DNA from: Schaalia sp. HMT-172
GTDB taxonomy: Bacteria > Actinomycetota > Actinomycetes > Actinomycetales > Actinomycetaceae
Length of the DNA stretch: 64,000 bases
NCBI RefSeq assembly: GCF_030644365.1
Contig: NZ_CP130058.1
Coordinates: forward strand, 124,001-188,000
Direction of reading: 5' to 3'
Under the pieces are notes generated by a model that ran no database searches, had not been told where the DNA came from, and was given only the letters and a program-made list of their open reading frames with translations. The translations under genes were made by a program, and so were the position numbers. Of this stretch, positions 17,775 through 26,132 are shown piece by piece. The first letter of the stretch is position 1. Every line of letters begins with the position of its first letter.

Positions 17775-18911
17775 GTGAGCACCCAAGCGCCCGACAAGAA
17801 GAAGACCCCCCTCAAGTGGCGTCTCCTCACCATCGCGCCCCCGATCCTGCTGCTCGCCGGCATCCTTGTCCTCCTCTACCCCGTCCTGGCGACCCAGTAC
17901 AACAACCAACGCCAAGAACGCATCGCCTCCGAATTCAGCGCCGTCGCCGACCAGGCCGGCCCCGACGCCGTCGCCGAGTCCCTGCGCCGCGCCGACGAAT
18001 ACAACCTCAAAGCCTCCGAGTCACCCATCCTCGACCCCTGGCTCGACGCCCAACGCCCCGGCACCGCGCAATACCAGGACTACCTGAGCCAGCTCAACCT
18101 CAACGACGTCATGGCGACCATCAAAATCCCGTCGATCAACGTCAACCTGCCCATCTACCACGGCACCGAAAACGCCACCCTCGACAAGGGCATCGGCCAC
18201 CTCTTCGGCACCGCCCTGCCCGTCGGCGGCGAATCCACGCACACCGTCCTCACCGGCCACACCGGCCTGGGCAACGCCACCATGTTCGACCAGCTCACCA
18301 GCGTCAAGGTCGGCGACGTCTTCTACATCGAAACCGCCGGCCGCCACCTCAAGTACGAGGTCACCGACATCCGCGTCGTCCTGCCCACCGAAACCGAATC
18401 CCTCAACAAAGTCGAGGGCAAGGACCTGGCCACCCTCATCACCTGCACCCCCTACGGCATCAACACCCACCGCCTGCTCGTCACCGGCGAGCGCGTCCCC
18501 ATGGACGACGACGCCGTCGCCGCCGAAGCCGCGCAGGTCAAGGGCTCCGTTATGAAACCCTGGATGATCGCGGTCCTCGCGTCCGTTGCCGTCATCCTGG
18601 CCATCGCCGCCGTCATCTGGGTGCGCTCGCGTAAGCGCACGGAAGAGGAGCCCCAGGCGGTTGAAGGCGCCGCTGCTGCTGGCGCGCTGGCTCCCGCTGA
18701 TTCGGGGGACGAGGCCGGGGCTGATTCCGGGGACGCTGAGCCTACGTCCGGTGCGGTCGCTGCCGGGGCCGACTCAAGGTCCGGCGACGCGCCGCCAGAC
18801 GCGCACGCCCCCGACCTGCTGACCTCCGCCGAACAGATCACCGACGAGGAGATCGACGCGGGCCGCACCGCCGCCCTCAAGAAGATGCTCGAGGAGCGCG
18901 GCAAGCAGTAA
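17775..18911 (+). CDS. srtC: Class C sortase (pilin polymerase)
   Basis: 378 aa from GTG 17775, chosen because GGAGAA precedes it closely; an in-frame ATG at 17760 has no ribosome site. An N-terminal membrane helix (about 17-38) leads to a lid with the DPW motif (residues 87-89), the hallmark of class C sortases. Catalytic residues are His162 in LTGHTG, Cys224 in TLITCTPYG and Arg233 in THRLLVTGER. A second membrane helix (KPWMIAVLASVAVILAIAAVIW) and an acidic Ala/Asp/Ser-rich cytoplasmic tail follow. The tail contains DEAGADSGD, encoded in part by an exact copy (18708-18721) of the recurrent 14-mer. It should polymerise the LPLTG pilin and attach the tip adhesin. It is the only sortase gene in the window. 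Confidence 0.94.
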   Translation: MSTQAPDKKKTPLKWRLLTIAPPILLLAGILVLLYPVLATQYNNQRQERIASEFSAVADQAGPDAVAESLRRADEYNLKASESPILDPWLDAQRPGTAQYQDYLSQLNLNDVMATIKIPSINVNLPIYHGTENATLDKGIGHLFGTALPVGGESTHTVLTGHTGLGNATMFDQLTSVKVGDVFYIETAGRHLKYEVTDIRVVLPTETESLNKVEGKDLATLITCTPYGINTHRLLVTGERVPMDDDAVAAEAAQVKGSVMKPWMIAVLASVAVILAIAAVIWVRSRKRTEEEPQAVEGAAAAGALAPADSGDEAGADSGDAEPTSGAVAAGADSRSGDAPPDAHAPDLLTSAEQITDEEIDAGRTAALKKMLEERGKQ

Positions 18912-18919
18912 ACGGGCGC

Positions 18920-19010
18920 CTAGCGTGGCCACGAGCGGCCACCCGATACGCGCGAGCGCGCGGGCCTGAGCGAGCAAGCTCACCCGCGCGCTCGCGTGTA
19001 TCTACGCTAG
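18920..19010. terminator. Large nested hairpin after srtC
   Basis: Inner stem ATACGCGCGAGCGCGCGGG (18946-18964) pairs with 18983-19001 with a single G-U. The loop itself can form TGAGC/GCTCA. An outer CTAGCGT (18920-18926) pairs with ACGCTAG (19004-19010). It separates the pilus operon from the third adhesin gene. Confidence 0.75.
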
Positions 19011-19046
19011 AGTCGGTGAGTAACTGTCAAACACCATGGAGGGCTC

Positions 19047-21647
19047 GTGGAGCACCACCCTTGCGGCGCCCGCTCCCGCCGCGCCACGGACGCGGAGACC
19101 GAACCCCGGCCTCGTCGCGCCGTCGCACGCACACTGTCCGCCCTCCTCGTCGCGACCACCACGGCCCTGGTCGGCCTCGTCGCTCCCGAGCGCGCCGACG
19201 CCGACGCAACCCTGGAAACACCCGGCGGCGGCACCGTCCCGGTCACCTCATCCGCCGGCCGCCTCGGCGCGGCCACCATCAACGCCTCGGCCACAGACCG
19301 CACGACGAACGTACCCGACAACGCCTACGTCGGAACCGTACGCGGCGCGGGCCCCTACGATGCGGCAGACCCAGCCCAGTCCTCGGCCCCCTTCCAGGCA
19401 GGAGTCACTCAGCCGATGCTGGACGCGGGCGTCGCCGCGGGGGACTACTGGACCTACATCGCGCGCGGCCTGCCCGCCGCCAACCCCGTGAGTACCGGTG
19501 TCATCTCGCCGCAGGACACCAACGCCCTGGGATACAAGCCGAACAAACCCGGCAACGTCCCCATCGGCCAGCCCTTCCTGCTGGGTACCGTGCGGCACAA
19601 CAACTTCCAGGTGCTGTCGGCCAACAAGTGGGTGCACTCCTCGATCGACGTCAACATCGGCGGCATCGAGGATTCCTTCCCCTTCGACCAAGAAGAGACC
19701 GAAGACGACACCGACACCACCGCCGCCCTGAGCGACGAGGGCGCCTACATGCTCGCCTCGCGCGCCAACGGCCCTTCCTCCTGCCCCGCGCACGCCCCCT
19801 ACGCCGCCCTCAACCGCGACGCCGGACCGGGCGTCTGGTACTGCTACCGCCACGTCGGCAAGAGGCGGGGCAACCGCGACATCTACACGAACAACCTGGC
19901 CGCCTACCCCGACGCTGCGGGCACGCCCGACCAGAGCCCCAACTCCGAGGACGTTCTGACGATCTCGCGGACCACCTCGACCAAGACTGTCATGATCGAC
20001 GGCATCCCCTACCGCCTCGTCATCGCCGGCTTCACCCCCAGCGCCGACGGCGACTGCCCGGAGACTCCGCCCGAAGGCGTCACCCCCGTCTCCACCTTCA
20101 CCTCGAAGGAAAACAAGTCCTCCTTCGGGTGCCTCTACGCCTCCTTCAGTCAGGAGCGCTACATCCGCATCGCCAAGACCGTAACCGCCGAATCCGAGGC
20201 GATCGGCGGCACCATCCCCTCCTTCAACTTCACGACGCTCGGCATCGGCGACTTCGTCTCGCCCACCGGCGAGCCCCTCGCCACCGACCAAAACGCCTCC
20301 GGATTCGTCGACTGGTCCTCCTTCTCCGACACGCCCCTGACCCCCACCGGCTACGGCAAGGACGGCACCGTGACGTCTGGGTACCAGGCCTTTATCCCCG
20401 GATACTCCCAGTTCGTCATCGCCGAAACCGGCCCGCGCATCCCCGGGCGCCGCCCCCTGCGCTTCGGCGAACCCGGCTACTTCGGGCCCTGGAAAATCAG
20501 CGACGACCCTAACTCCGGGCGCTGGGAGCTCACCGACATCAGCTGCGTCAACGGCGTCGGCGAGGCCGTCAACGTCACCCGCGACCCCGTGACCGGCGGC
20601 ATCGACTTCTCCGACGTGCCCCCCGCCAAGACCGCGGCTGCCGTTCCCATCACATGCAACTTCACGATCCAGCAGCAGGCCCCCAAGCTGCGCATCAACA
20701 AGGCCGTGGAAAGCGTCGAGGGCGCCTCCGGCGACACGATCACCGTCACCTACCGCGTGACCGCCACGAACGACGGCACGATCGCGGGCACGACGGGACG
20801 CCTCGTCGACACTCCGGCCTTCGCGCCCGGCCTCACCCTGCGCTCCGCGGCGATCGCCACCTCTCTCGAAGGACTGGGCGCCGCCCGAGCGCAGAACGCC
20901 GCCGCGTCCTACATCCTCACCCAGGGCACCACCGTCGAACCCGGGGAGGGCGCGACCTGGTACGTGCGCATGACGGTCGCCCGCAACAAGGCAGCAGCCG
21001 GCTACTCCGAGTCCCTCCTCGAATGCGCCCCCTCCAACGGGCGCCTCGCACCCGGTCATGGCCTCTACAACTCCGTCGCCGGCCCCTACGACCACGACGG
21101 CGCCGCCAACAACGAGGACTGCGCCCCCGCCCGCCCGCGCCCCATCCGCATCGAAAAGGCCGGCACCCAGCCCATGGGCACCGCCAACGAAGACGGCACG
21201 TATCCGCTGGGCGGCGCTGCCTTCGCGATCTACGACAACGAGGCCCTGGCCGGCACCCCGGTCTCCGTCCTTGACGGAGGCGCGCAGTTCGTCACCGCTC
21301 CCCTCGAGACCGGCAAGACCTACTGGCTCGTCGAAACCCGCGCACCCGCCGGGCACGTCCTCCTGCCCCGCGCCGTCCCCTTCCACATCGAGGTGGGCGC
21401 CGATGCCTCGGCCTCCACGGTGATCACCACGGACTTCGGCGCCGACGAGGGCTTCACCTCCGTGCGGGTCATCCCCGCCTCCACGGGCGCCGGCGCCGCG
21501 GCGCTGCCCGCCATCCGCGTTGTCGACACCCAGGTCGGCGTCCTGCCCAACTCCGGTGCCGCCGGCATCTACCCCTACCTCGGCCTCGGCGCCGCCCTCC
21601 TCGGCCTCGCCGGCGCGTGCGCGTGGGTTCGGCGCCGCACGGCTTGA
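19047..21647 (+). CDS. LPxTG-type surface adhesin, third paralogue
   Basis: 866 aa from GTG 19047, which has GGAGGG at 19038-19043; the nearby ATG 19036 is out of frame. The signal peptide is RTLSALLVATTTALVGLVAPERADA. The N-terminal domain has GNVPIGQPFLLGTVRHNNFQV, matching the same block in the other two adhesins. The Cys segments CPETPPEGVTPV and SSFGCLYASFSQERYIRIAK line up too. The C-terminal SpaA-like domain has the E-box YWLVETRAPAGH. The sorting signal is LPNSG at residue 833 with GIYPYLGLG after it and an RRRTA tail. It follows the sortase gene across a strong hairpin, so it probably has its own promoter. It may be an alternative tip protein or a monomeric wall-anchored adhesin. Confidence 0.87.
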   Translation: MEHHPCGARSRRATDAETEPRPRRAVARTLSALLVATTTALVGLVAPERADADATLETPGGGTVPVTSSAGRLGAATINASATDRTTNVPDNAYVGTVRGAGPYDAADPAQSSAPFQAGVTQPMLDAGVAAGDYWTYIARGLPAANPVSTGVISPQDTNALGYKPNKPGNVPIGQPFLLGTVRHNNFQVLSANKWVHSSIDVNIGGIEDSFPFDQEETEDDTDTTAALSDEGAYMLASRANGPSSCPAHAPYAALNRDAGPGVWYCYRHVGKRRGNRDIYTNNLAAYPDAAGTPDQSPNSEDVLTISRTTSTKTVMIDGIPYRLVIAGFTPSADGDCPETPPEGVTPVSTFTSKENKSSFGCLYASFSQERYIRIAKTVTAESEAIGGTIPSFNFTTLGIGDFVSPTGEPLATDQNASGFVDWSSFSDTPLTPTGYGKDGTVTSGYQAFIPGYSQFVIAETGPRIPGRRPLRFGEPGYFGPWKISDDPNSGRWELTDISCVNGVGEAVNVTRDPVTGGIDFSDVPPAKTAAAVPITCNFTIQQQAPKLRINKAVESVEGASGDTITVTYRVTATNDGTIAGTTGRLVDTPAFAPGLTLRSAAIATSLEGLGAARAQNAAASYILTQGTTVEPGEGATWYVRMTVARNKAAAGYSESLLECAPSNGRLAPGHGLYNSVAGPYDHDGAANNEDCAPARPRPIRIEKAGTQPMGTANEDGTYPLGGAAFAIYDNEALAGTPVSVLDGGAQFVTAPLETGKTYWLVETRAPAGHVLLPRAVPFHIEVGADASASTVITTDFGADEGFTSVRVIPASTGAGAAALPAIRVVDTQVGVLPNSGAAGIYPYLGLGAALLGLAGACAWVRRRTA

Positions 21648-21767
21648 TTCATACGAGGTCGGGGCTCGGTCCCGCCCGTCCCGTGTGGTGCGCGCTCCGT
21701 ACCGCCCCCCGCGCGGGGCGAGCGCGACCCGACCCGGCCTGTCCCGGCCCCGTGGTTCCTCAACAAT

Positions 21768-21874
21768 GTCGCATGCAATTCCCTCAGGATTATTTCAAAC
21801 ATTGAAATCGAGTCGTTGGAATTGCAACGTTTGTGGGCAGTGTCAAAAACTGACCTGGGGGAATTGCATGCGAC
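21768..21874 (+). repeat. 107-bp family element R7
   Basis: Forward copy, 107 bp, both ends of the ATGCAATT type. Long flank GGTTCCTCAACAATG on the left and short flank CTTTGGGG on the right. Apart from this element, 21648-22003 holds no gene. Confidence 0.92.
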
Positions 21875-21991
21875 TTTGGGGTGGGTGTCACCGGAAAGGG
21901 AGGGTTCCAGGCGATACCGCCGGGTGCGCCCGGCCCGGCATGCCGCGCGCCCCCGCGCGGGGCGAGCGCGACCCGACCCGGCCTCGTCCCC

Positions 21992-22006
21992 TACCATGGA
22001 CACATG
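21992..22006 (+). promoter_or_regulatory. -10 hexamer and leaderless start of nucleosidase gene
   Basis: TACCAT (21992-21997) ends exactly 6 nt before the ATG at 22004, and no ribosome site is visible. This fits a leaderless mRNA. Confidence 0.5.
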
Positions 22007-22747
22007 AACCTCAGCTTCCCCGCACGCCCCCGCGTCGACGCCATCATCCAAGCCGCCATGGACATGGAGGCCGCGCCCCTCCTCCACGCGCTCGCCCCCA
22101 TCGGCGACGACGAAACGCCCCAGGCCGTCCTGGCCGGCACCATGAAAACCCAACGATTCGCGCTCGGCCTCCTCGACGGACGCACCGTCCTGGTCGTCAC
22201 CTCCGGCATCGGCCTGGCCAACGCCGCGTCCGCCACCGGGCGAGCCCTCACCCTCGTCGACGCGCCCATCGTTATCGCCGCCGGCACCACCGGCGGGCTC
22301 GCCCGTGACATCAACGTCGGCGACATCGCCGTCGGCACCACCGCCATCTACGGGCAGGCCGACGCCACCGCCTTCGGCTACGCCATGGGCCAAGTCCCCC
22401 AAATGCCCGTCGACTACACCTCCTCCGACGCCGCCGTCGCGCGGCTCGCCCAGCTGAGCGCGCTCATCGCCCACACCGTGCGTGCCGGCGGCATCGTCTC
22501 CTCTGACTCCTTCTGCACTGAAGCCAACGTCGGCCCCATGCGCGAGCGCTTCCCTGACGCCATCGGCGCCGACATGGAAACCTGCGCGATGGCCCAAGTC
22601 TGCTGGTCCTCCGGCGTCGACTGGATCTCGTTGCGAGCAGTTTCCGACCTGTGCGGGCCCACCGCCGACCAGGCCTTCCACATGGACGGCCCCCTCGCCG
22701 CCGCCCACAGCGCCCAGGCCGTCCGCGCCTACCTGACGCTCCTCTGA
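22004..22747 (+). CDS. mtnN: 5'-methylthioadenosine/S-adenosylhomocysteine nucleosidase
   Basis: 247 aa. Hydrolyses MTA and SAH to adenine and the thioribosyl product, feeding methionine salvage and the activated methyl cycle. The N-terminal AAMDMEAAPLLHAL has the family's conserved Glu. A TSGIGLANAASATGRALTL block and the AAGTTGGLARDINVGDIAVGTTA phosphorylase-superfamily block follow. The C-terminal IGADMETCAMAQVC and RAVSDLCG contain the catalytic pair: the Met-Glu that binds ribose and the Asp that protonates adenine. Length fits the family (about 230-250 aa). The start follows a -10-like TACCAT by 6 nt. The phosphatase gene follows 178 nt later on the same strand. Confidence 0.92.
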   Translation: MNLSFPARPRVDAIIQAAMDMEAAPLLHALAPIGDDETPQAVLAGTMKTQRFALGLLDGRTVLVVTSGIGLANAASATGRALTLVDAPIVIAAGTTGGLARDINVGDIAVGTTAIYGQADATAFGYAMGQVPQMPVDYTSSDAAVARLAQLSALIAHTVRAGGIVSSDSFCTEANVGPMRERFPDAIGADMETCAMAQVCWSSGVDWISLRAVSDLCGPTADQAFHMDGPLAAAHSAQAVRAYLTLL

Positions 22748-22925
22748 GGCCGCCCGCGGCACCGCCTCCCCGGCAGCGTGCGTGCGCCTACTGCGCGCCC
22801 CTGCGCGGACGGTCTGACGCCGCGGCGCCCTGCGACCCGGAGCCACGCGCTCGCCCCCTGCGGCGCCCCGGAGCCCCGCCCCGGCCTCGTGCCTGTCTCC
22901 CCGCCCCGAACGAACGGAACCGACC

Positions 22926-23432
22926 ATGACCCGCCCCACCCGCGTCCTGATGGTGTGCACCGGCAACATCTGCCGCTCCACGATGGCCCACGCGATCCTC
23001 GACCAGGCCGCCGCGCGCGCAGGCGTGGACGTCGTCGTCGACAGCGCCGGCGTCTCCGACGAGGAAGCCGGCAACCCCATCGACCGTCGCGCCGCCCGCG
23101 TCCTGCGCGACGCCGGGTACGCCGTGCCCGACCACCGCGCGCGCCAAATCCGCCCCGGCGAGCTAGGGGAGTGGGACCTGATCCTCGCCATGACCTCGCG
23201 ACACCTCGGCGTGCTCCAGCGCCTCGCCGATCGTGCGGGGGTTGAGTACGGGGGCGCGCCGGAATCCGCGGACCTGCGCGCCGACACCCCGCGCATCTGC
23301 CTGTACCGCGACCTCGACCCCGAGGGCAGCGGCGACGTGCCCGACCCGTGGTACGGCGGCCACCAGGACTTCCTCGACACCCTCGACGTCATCGAGCGGG
23401 TCACGCCGCAGATCCTCCAGCTTCTCAGCTGA
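22926..23432 (+). CDS. Low-molecular-weight protein-tyrosine phosphatase
   Basis: 168 aa. Cytoplasmic phosphotyrosine phosphatase fold. The P-loop CTGNICRS (Cys11 to Arg17) starts right after the first beta strand, as in the family, and the general acid is in the DPWYGG motif near residue 138. SAGVSDEEAGNPIDRRA and HRARQI match the usual 'D-S-A-G-(T/V)' and 'H-x-A-R-x-(I/L)' blocks. An ATG at 22926 follows ACGGAACCGACC, which is a weak ribosome site. Substrates in actinobacteria include signalling and capsule or wall enzymes, but nothing here points to one. Confidence 0.93.
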   Translation: MTRPTRVLMVCTGNICRSTMAHAILDQAAARAGVDVVVDSAGVSDEEAGNPIDRRAARVLRDAGYAVPDHRARQIRPGELGEWDLILAMTSRHLGVLQRLADRAGVEYGGAPESADLRADTPRICLYRDLDPEGSGDVPDPWYGGHQDFLDTLDVIERVTPQILQLLS

Positions 23433-23467
23433 CGGGTACAGCGCGCTTGGCGGGCTTCCCCCCAAAA

Positions 23468-23575
23468 GTCGCATGCAATTCCCCGGAGGGGTCGTTGGCG
23501 ACCCTTACGAAAACCGCATGATTTCAATGGTCTGGTTTCAAATCTTGAAATAGTGGTGGGGGAATTGCATGCGAC
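23468..23575 (-). repeat. 107-bp family element R8
   Basis: Reverse-orientation copy, 108 bp, ATGCAATT-type ends, short flank CCCCAAAA on the left and long flank (ACATTTTTGGGTAA) on the right. The inner segment has AACCGCATGATTTCAA in place of the CGTTGGAATTGCAACG block. It pairs with R9 around the DUF559 gene. Confidence 0.92.
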
Positions 23576-23602
23576 ATTTTTGGGTAAGCGTGGTGTGTGG
23601 CG

Positions 23603-24550
23603 TCAAGATGCCCGTCCGAGGCCGTGGTGTGGCAGGTAGAGTCCGCCCAGGATCTGCAGGAAATCGATGTTTTTAGCGGCCACGCGCCCTTCCCCTGCTT
23701 CCGAGTGCGACACGAGGCTTTGGATCGCCTTCACCGATTCGGGGACCTCTCGCGCAAAGTCGCCATTCATGACGTTATCGTAGGTGAATCGAAGGACGAC
23801 GTATCCGCGCCGGAGGAGTTCTCGATCCCGCTTCAGGTCCTTCTCGCGCTGTTCTTTCGAGGAATGGAAAGCCCAGCCGTCCACCTCGATGACGATGAAG
23901 CCAAGGATGATCATATCGACCTCGCCGACTCCCTCGATCCAGACTCCTACCTCCGGAGTCAGCCCCATGTCGATGAGTTGCAACCGGGCGACCGTCTCGA
24001 GGATCGAGCGTGCACGGTCAGTCGACAGGCCGATTGCCTCGCGAAGATGGGGAACTCTGCTGCCAGAAATCGGTAGTGTGAGGGTCGATATGTCGTACAA
24101 GCCGCGGTTGCGCGCGGCATCAAGCATCGGCAGTGACACCTTGAGAGGCATGCAGACGAGCACGCGCTCCAGCACCGTGCCGATACTGGCGACGTGTGTG
24201 CGTTCTTCATCGGCGCTCAGGACCGGCTCCCAGTGGATGCATACGTCGTCAAAGCGCCGGAGCTTTGAGTAGTGCATTCCGCGGCTGTGTCTGACCGACA
24301 AATGAGTCTGCGGTGGGAGTTCTCCAGTGGCAACCGGTAAGTCATAGAACTTCGCAGCGCTTACACACGAGAGGCAAGCGTTGTAGACGAAGGCTCGGAC
24401 CTGGTCCAGCGTAAAGCTGTGCCTGTCGTAGATCCAGCCCCGGTAGTGACTGATGCCTGTTGGCAGCATTGAGGGAGTGAGCTCTGCATGGTGCAGGCTT
24501 GTGATTCGTGTGATTCCGTGGCGTTTACGTAGCTCTTCGTTGAGGTCCAT
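23603..24550 (-). CDS. DUF559-domain (PD-(D/E)XK-type) protein
   Basis: 315 aa. The C-terminal segment GVGEVDMIILGFIVIEVDGWAFHS followed by KDLKRDRELLRRGYVVLRFTY is the DUF559 pattern: an acidic residue in a beta strand, an E-x-D-G strand, then 'R-x-L-x-x-x-G-(Y/W)-x-V-(L/V)-R-(F/Y)'. The first 200 residues resemble the N-terminal region of other actinobacterial AbiEi/DUF559 proteins: a short helical start, then Cys-containing ACLSCVSAAKFYDLP and LSVRHSRGMH. Such proteins may be repair-type nucleases or antitoxin-like regulators; the function is unproven. It is flanked on both sides by ATGCAATT-type 107-bp elements (R8, R9) within 27 and 68 bp of the gene, like the first DUF559 gene. Confidence 0.82.
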   Translation of the reverse strand: MDLNEELRKRHGITRITSLHHAELTPSMLPTGISHYRGWIYDRHSFTLDQVRAFVYNACLSCVSAAKFYDLPVATGELPPQTHLSVRHSRGMHYSKLRRFDDVCIHWEPVLSADEERTHVASIGTVLERVLVCMPLKVSLPMLDAARNRGLYDISTLTLPISGSRVPHLREAIGLSTDRARSILETVARLQLIDMGLTPEVGVWIEGVGEVDMIILGFIVIEVDGWAFHSSKEQREKDLKRDRELLRRGYVVLRFTYDNVMNGDFAREVPESVKAIQSLVSHSEAGEGRVAAKNIDFLQILGGLYLPHHGLGRAS

Positions 24551-24617
24551 GGACTGATTGTGCTACTTTATAACGCTTCGTGTGAGCTGTTTGAGAAATC
24601 TGTGGATAACTCAGAGA

Positions 24618-24726
24618 TTTCGCATGCAATTCCCCGGCGCGGTCTTTTTAGGACCTCGCGAAAACCGCATGATTTCAACGATCCGATTTCAAACATTGAA
24701 AGAGTTGTGGGGGAATTGCATGCGAC
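24618..24726 (-). repeat. 107-bp family element R9
   Basis: Reverse copy, 109 bp, ATGCAATT-type ends, long flank (ACATTGTTGGGTAAC) on the right. Together with R8 it brackets the DUF559 gene. Confidence 0.92.
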
Positions 24727-25014
24727 ATTGTTGGGTAACTGAGGGCGGGGGTGTGTGCGCGAGGCTTGGGTTGGGTACGAGGCCTGGGTTGGGTTATGGA
24801 GCCTGGGGTACGAGGCTTGGGGTGGCCTGGGGCGTGTGGTTTGAGAGCGGCGCGTTGTCAAGCGTGTCTCGCCTACGGAACGAGGTTGTATGTTACTCGT
24901 GTCACGAATTATGGTGATATTGCTGGCATGTTGGTCAGTAGCTGCACGATCTGCGGTGAGTGGCCATGCGCCACAGGATTGCGCGCGCATACACGACACG
25001 AACTAAGGATGCTT
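24727..25014. other. Intergenic region with degenerate G-rich repeats and a promoter candidate
   Basis: Bases 24763-24840 are degenerate tandem copies of GGTTGGGTACGAGGCCTGGG-like units. TTGTAT (24887-24892) and TATGGT (24911-24916), 18 bp apart, could be the promoter of the next gene. No other gene is seen. Confidence 0.4.
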
Positions 25015-25788
25015 ATGAACGCACTGAATAAAGTCGCACGTGGCGAGCGGATGACAATGATCATTGCACTTGTCGCAGCCGTTGCCCTCGTCCTGGGCGT
25101 CGGTGGCTTCTTCATGGCGCGCACGTTCCTGACTAGCGCGGACTCGGGAACCACGGCCTCGAAGTCGAGCTCCGATTCCAACGGAGGGATGAGTGGCGAC
25201 TCCTCGCCCAGCGAGGCTTCACAGGTGCCCGACACCGCGCCGCAGTCTGAGGCGGCTCCCACCCCGGAGGCCACGGCCTCGAGCATGCCCCCGTGTGAGG
25301 ACGGCACCTCTGCGCCCGACGGAACCTGCCTGCACCCGGCATCGGTTCAGTGGCTCGACGACCTCCTGCCCGACCCGTCCACCGTTGATCGCAAGGATGC
25401 CGACGCAGTGTGCTCCGCCTACGTCATCACCAATCAAACGTGGGACGCGTCGCGCGACGTCACGGACGCGTTCGCGTCCATCCGCGCGAGCGTCTACGAA
25501 ACGCCCGAGCTGCAGCGTAATCACACGCCGACCCCCGAGCTGGTGAAGGGGCAGGGTGAGTTCCTGCCGCTGGTGCCAAATCGCTCCCACACGACTGTCA
25601 CGATTGAGAACATCGGCGTCGAAGGCAGGGAATCGACCCGCCGCGAAGGTAATGAGTGGGTGAGGCTCGTCAGCTTCACGCGCTCCTACGCGGACGACTC
25701 GCACGAGCCGGTCCGCGAGCTGGTGTTCCTGACCCTCGTCGAGCAGGAGGACGGCACCTGGGCTGTCGGTAACGCCGAGTGGCACTGA
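25015..25788 (+). CDS. Membrane-anchored extracytoplasmic protein of unknown function
   Basis: 257 aa from ATG 25015, with AAGGA 5 nt upstream; an in-frame ATG two codons earlier overlaps that site. A single N-terminal membrane helix (MIIALVAAVALVLGVGGFFMA) is followed by about 60 residues of Ser/Thr/Pro/Ala/Glu linker (TTASKSSSDSNGG... APTPEATASS). A C-terminal globular domain then runs from about CEDGTSAPDGTC to the end (WAVGNAEWH). The two cysteines in CEDG-TSAPDG-TC could form a small disulphide loop. I do not recognise the domain. The topology suggests an outward-facing protein tethered to the membrane. It stands alone between elements R9 and R10. Confidence 0.7.
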   Translation: MNALNKVARGERMTMIIALVAAVALVLGVGGFFMARTFLTSADSGTTASKSSSDSNGGMSGDSSPSEASQVPDTAPQSEAAPTPEATASSMPPCEDGTSAPDGTCLHPASVQWLDDLLPDPSTVDRKDADAVCSAYVITNQTWDASRDVTDAFASIRASVYETPELQRNHTPTPELVKGQGEFLPLVPNRSHTTVTIENIGVEGRESTRREGNEWVRLVSFTRSYADDSHEPVRELVFLTLVEQEDGTWAVGNAEWH

Positions 25789-25878
25789 TTGGCGCGAGGT
25801 CGCGTGGGACGTGGATCTGTGCAGTGGATCTGTGCGGCTGATATCCCGTGTGTCCGCCATGCTCGGCGGCCCTCGAAA

Positions 25879-25985
25879 GTCGCATGCAATTCTAAAATGG
25901 TAAGTTTTGGAGTCCTCTGAAAACCGCGGAATTTCAACGATGTGGATTCAAAAATTGAAATAGCGGTGGGGGAATTGCATGCGAC
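25879..25985 (-). repeat. 107-bp family element R10
   Basis: Reverse copy, 107 bp, ATGCAATT-type ends (left end decayed to GTCGCATGCAATTCTA), long flank ACATTTTTGGGTAAC on the right. It lies between convergent genes; the rest of 25789-26132 has no gene. Confidence 0.9.
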
Positions 25986-26132
25986 ATTTTTGGGTAACTA
26001 GCGATCAGGGCGGAAAGGCGGGGCGGAAGACCGTGTGGAGGGGCCACGAACGAGGCCGGTGTGAATGCGACGAGCCCCGCGGTGGCCGCCCGTGTGCCGT
26101 CGCGAGGCCTCGGCCGCCTCAGTCGGGCCGCC

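Noticed and set aside
19036-19491. Alternative ATG-started frame overlapping the third adhesin
   Set aside because: The frame lacks a signal peptide and domain matches; the GTG 19047 frame has both and a ribosome site.
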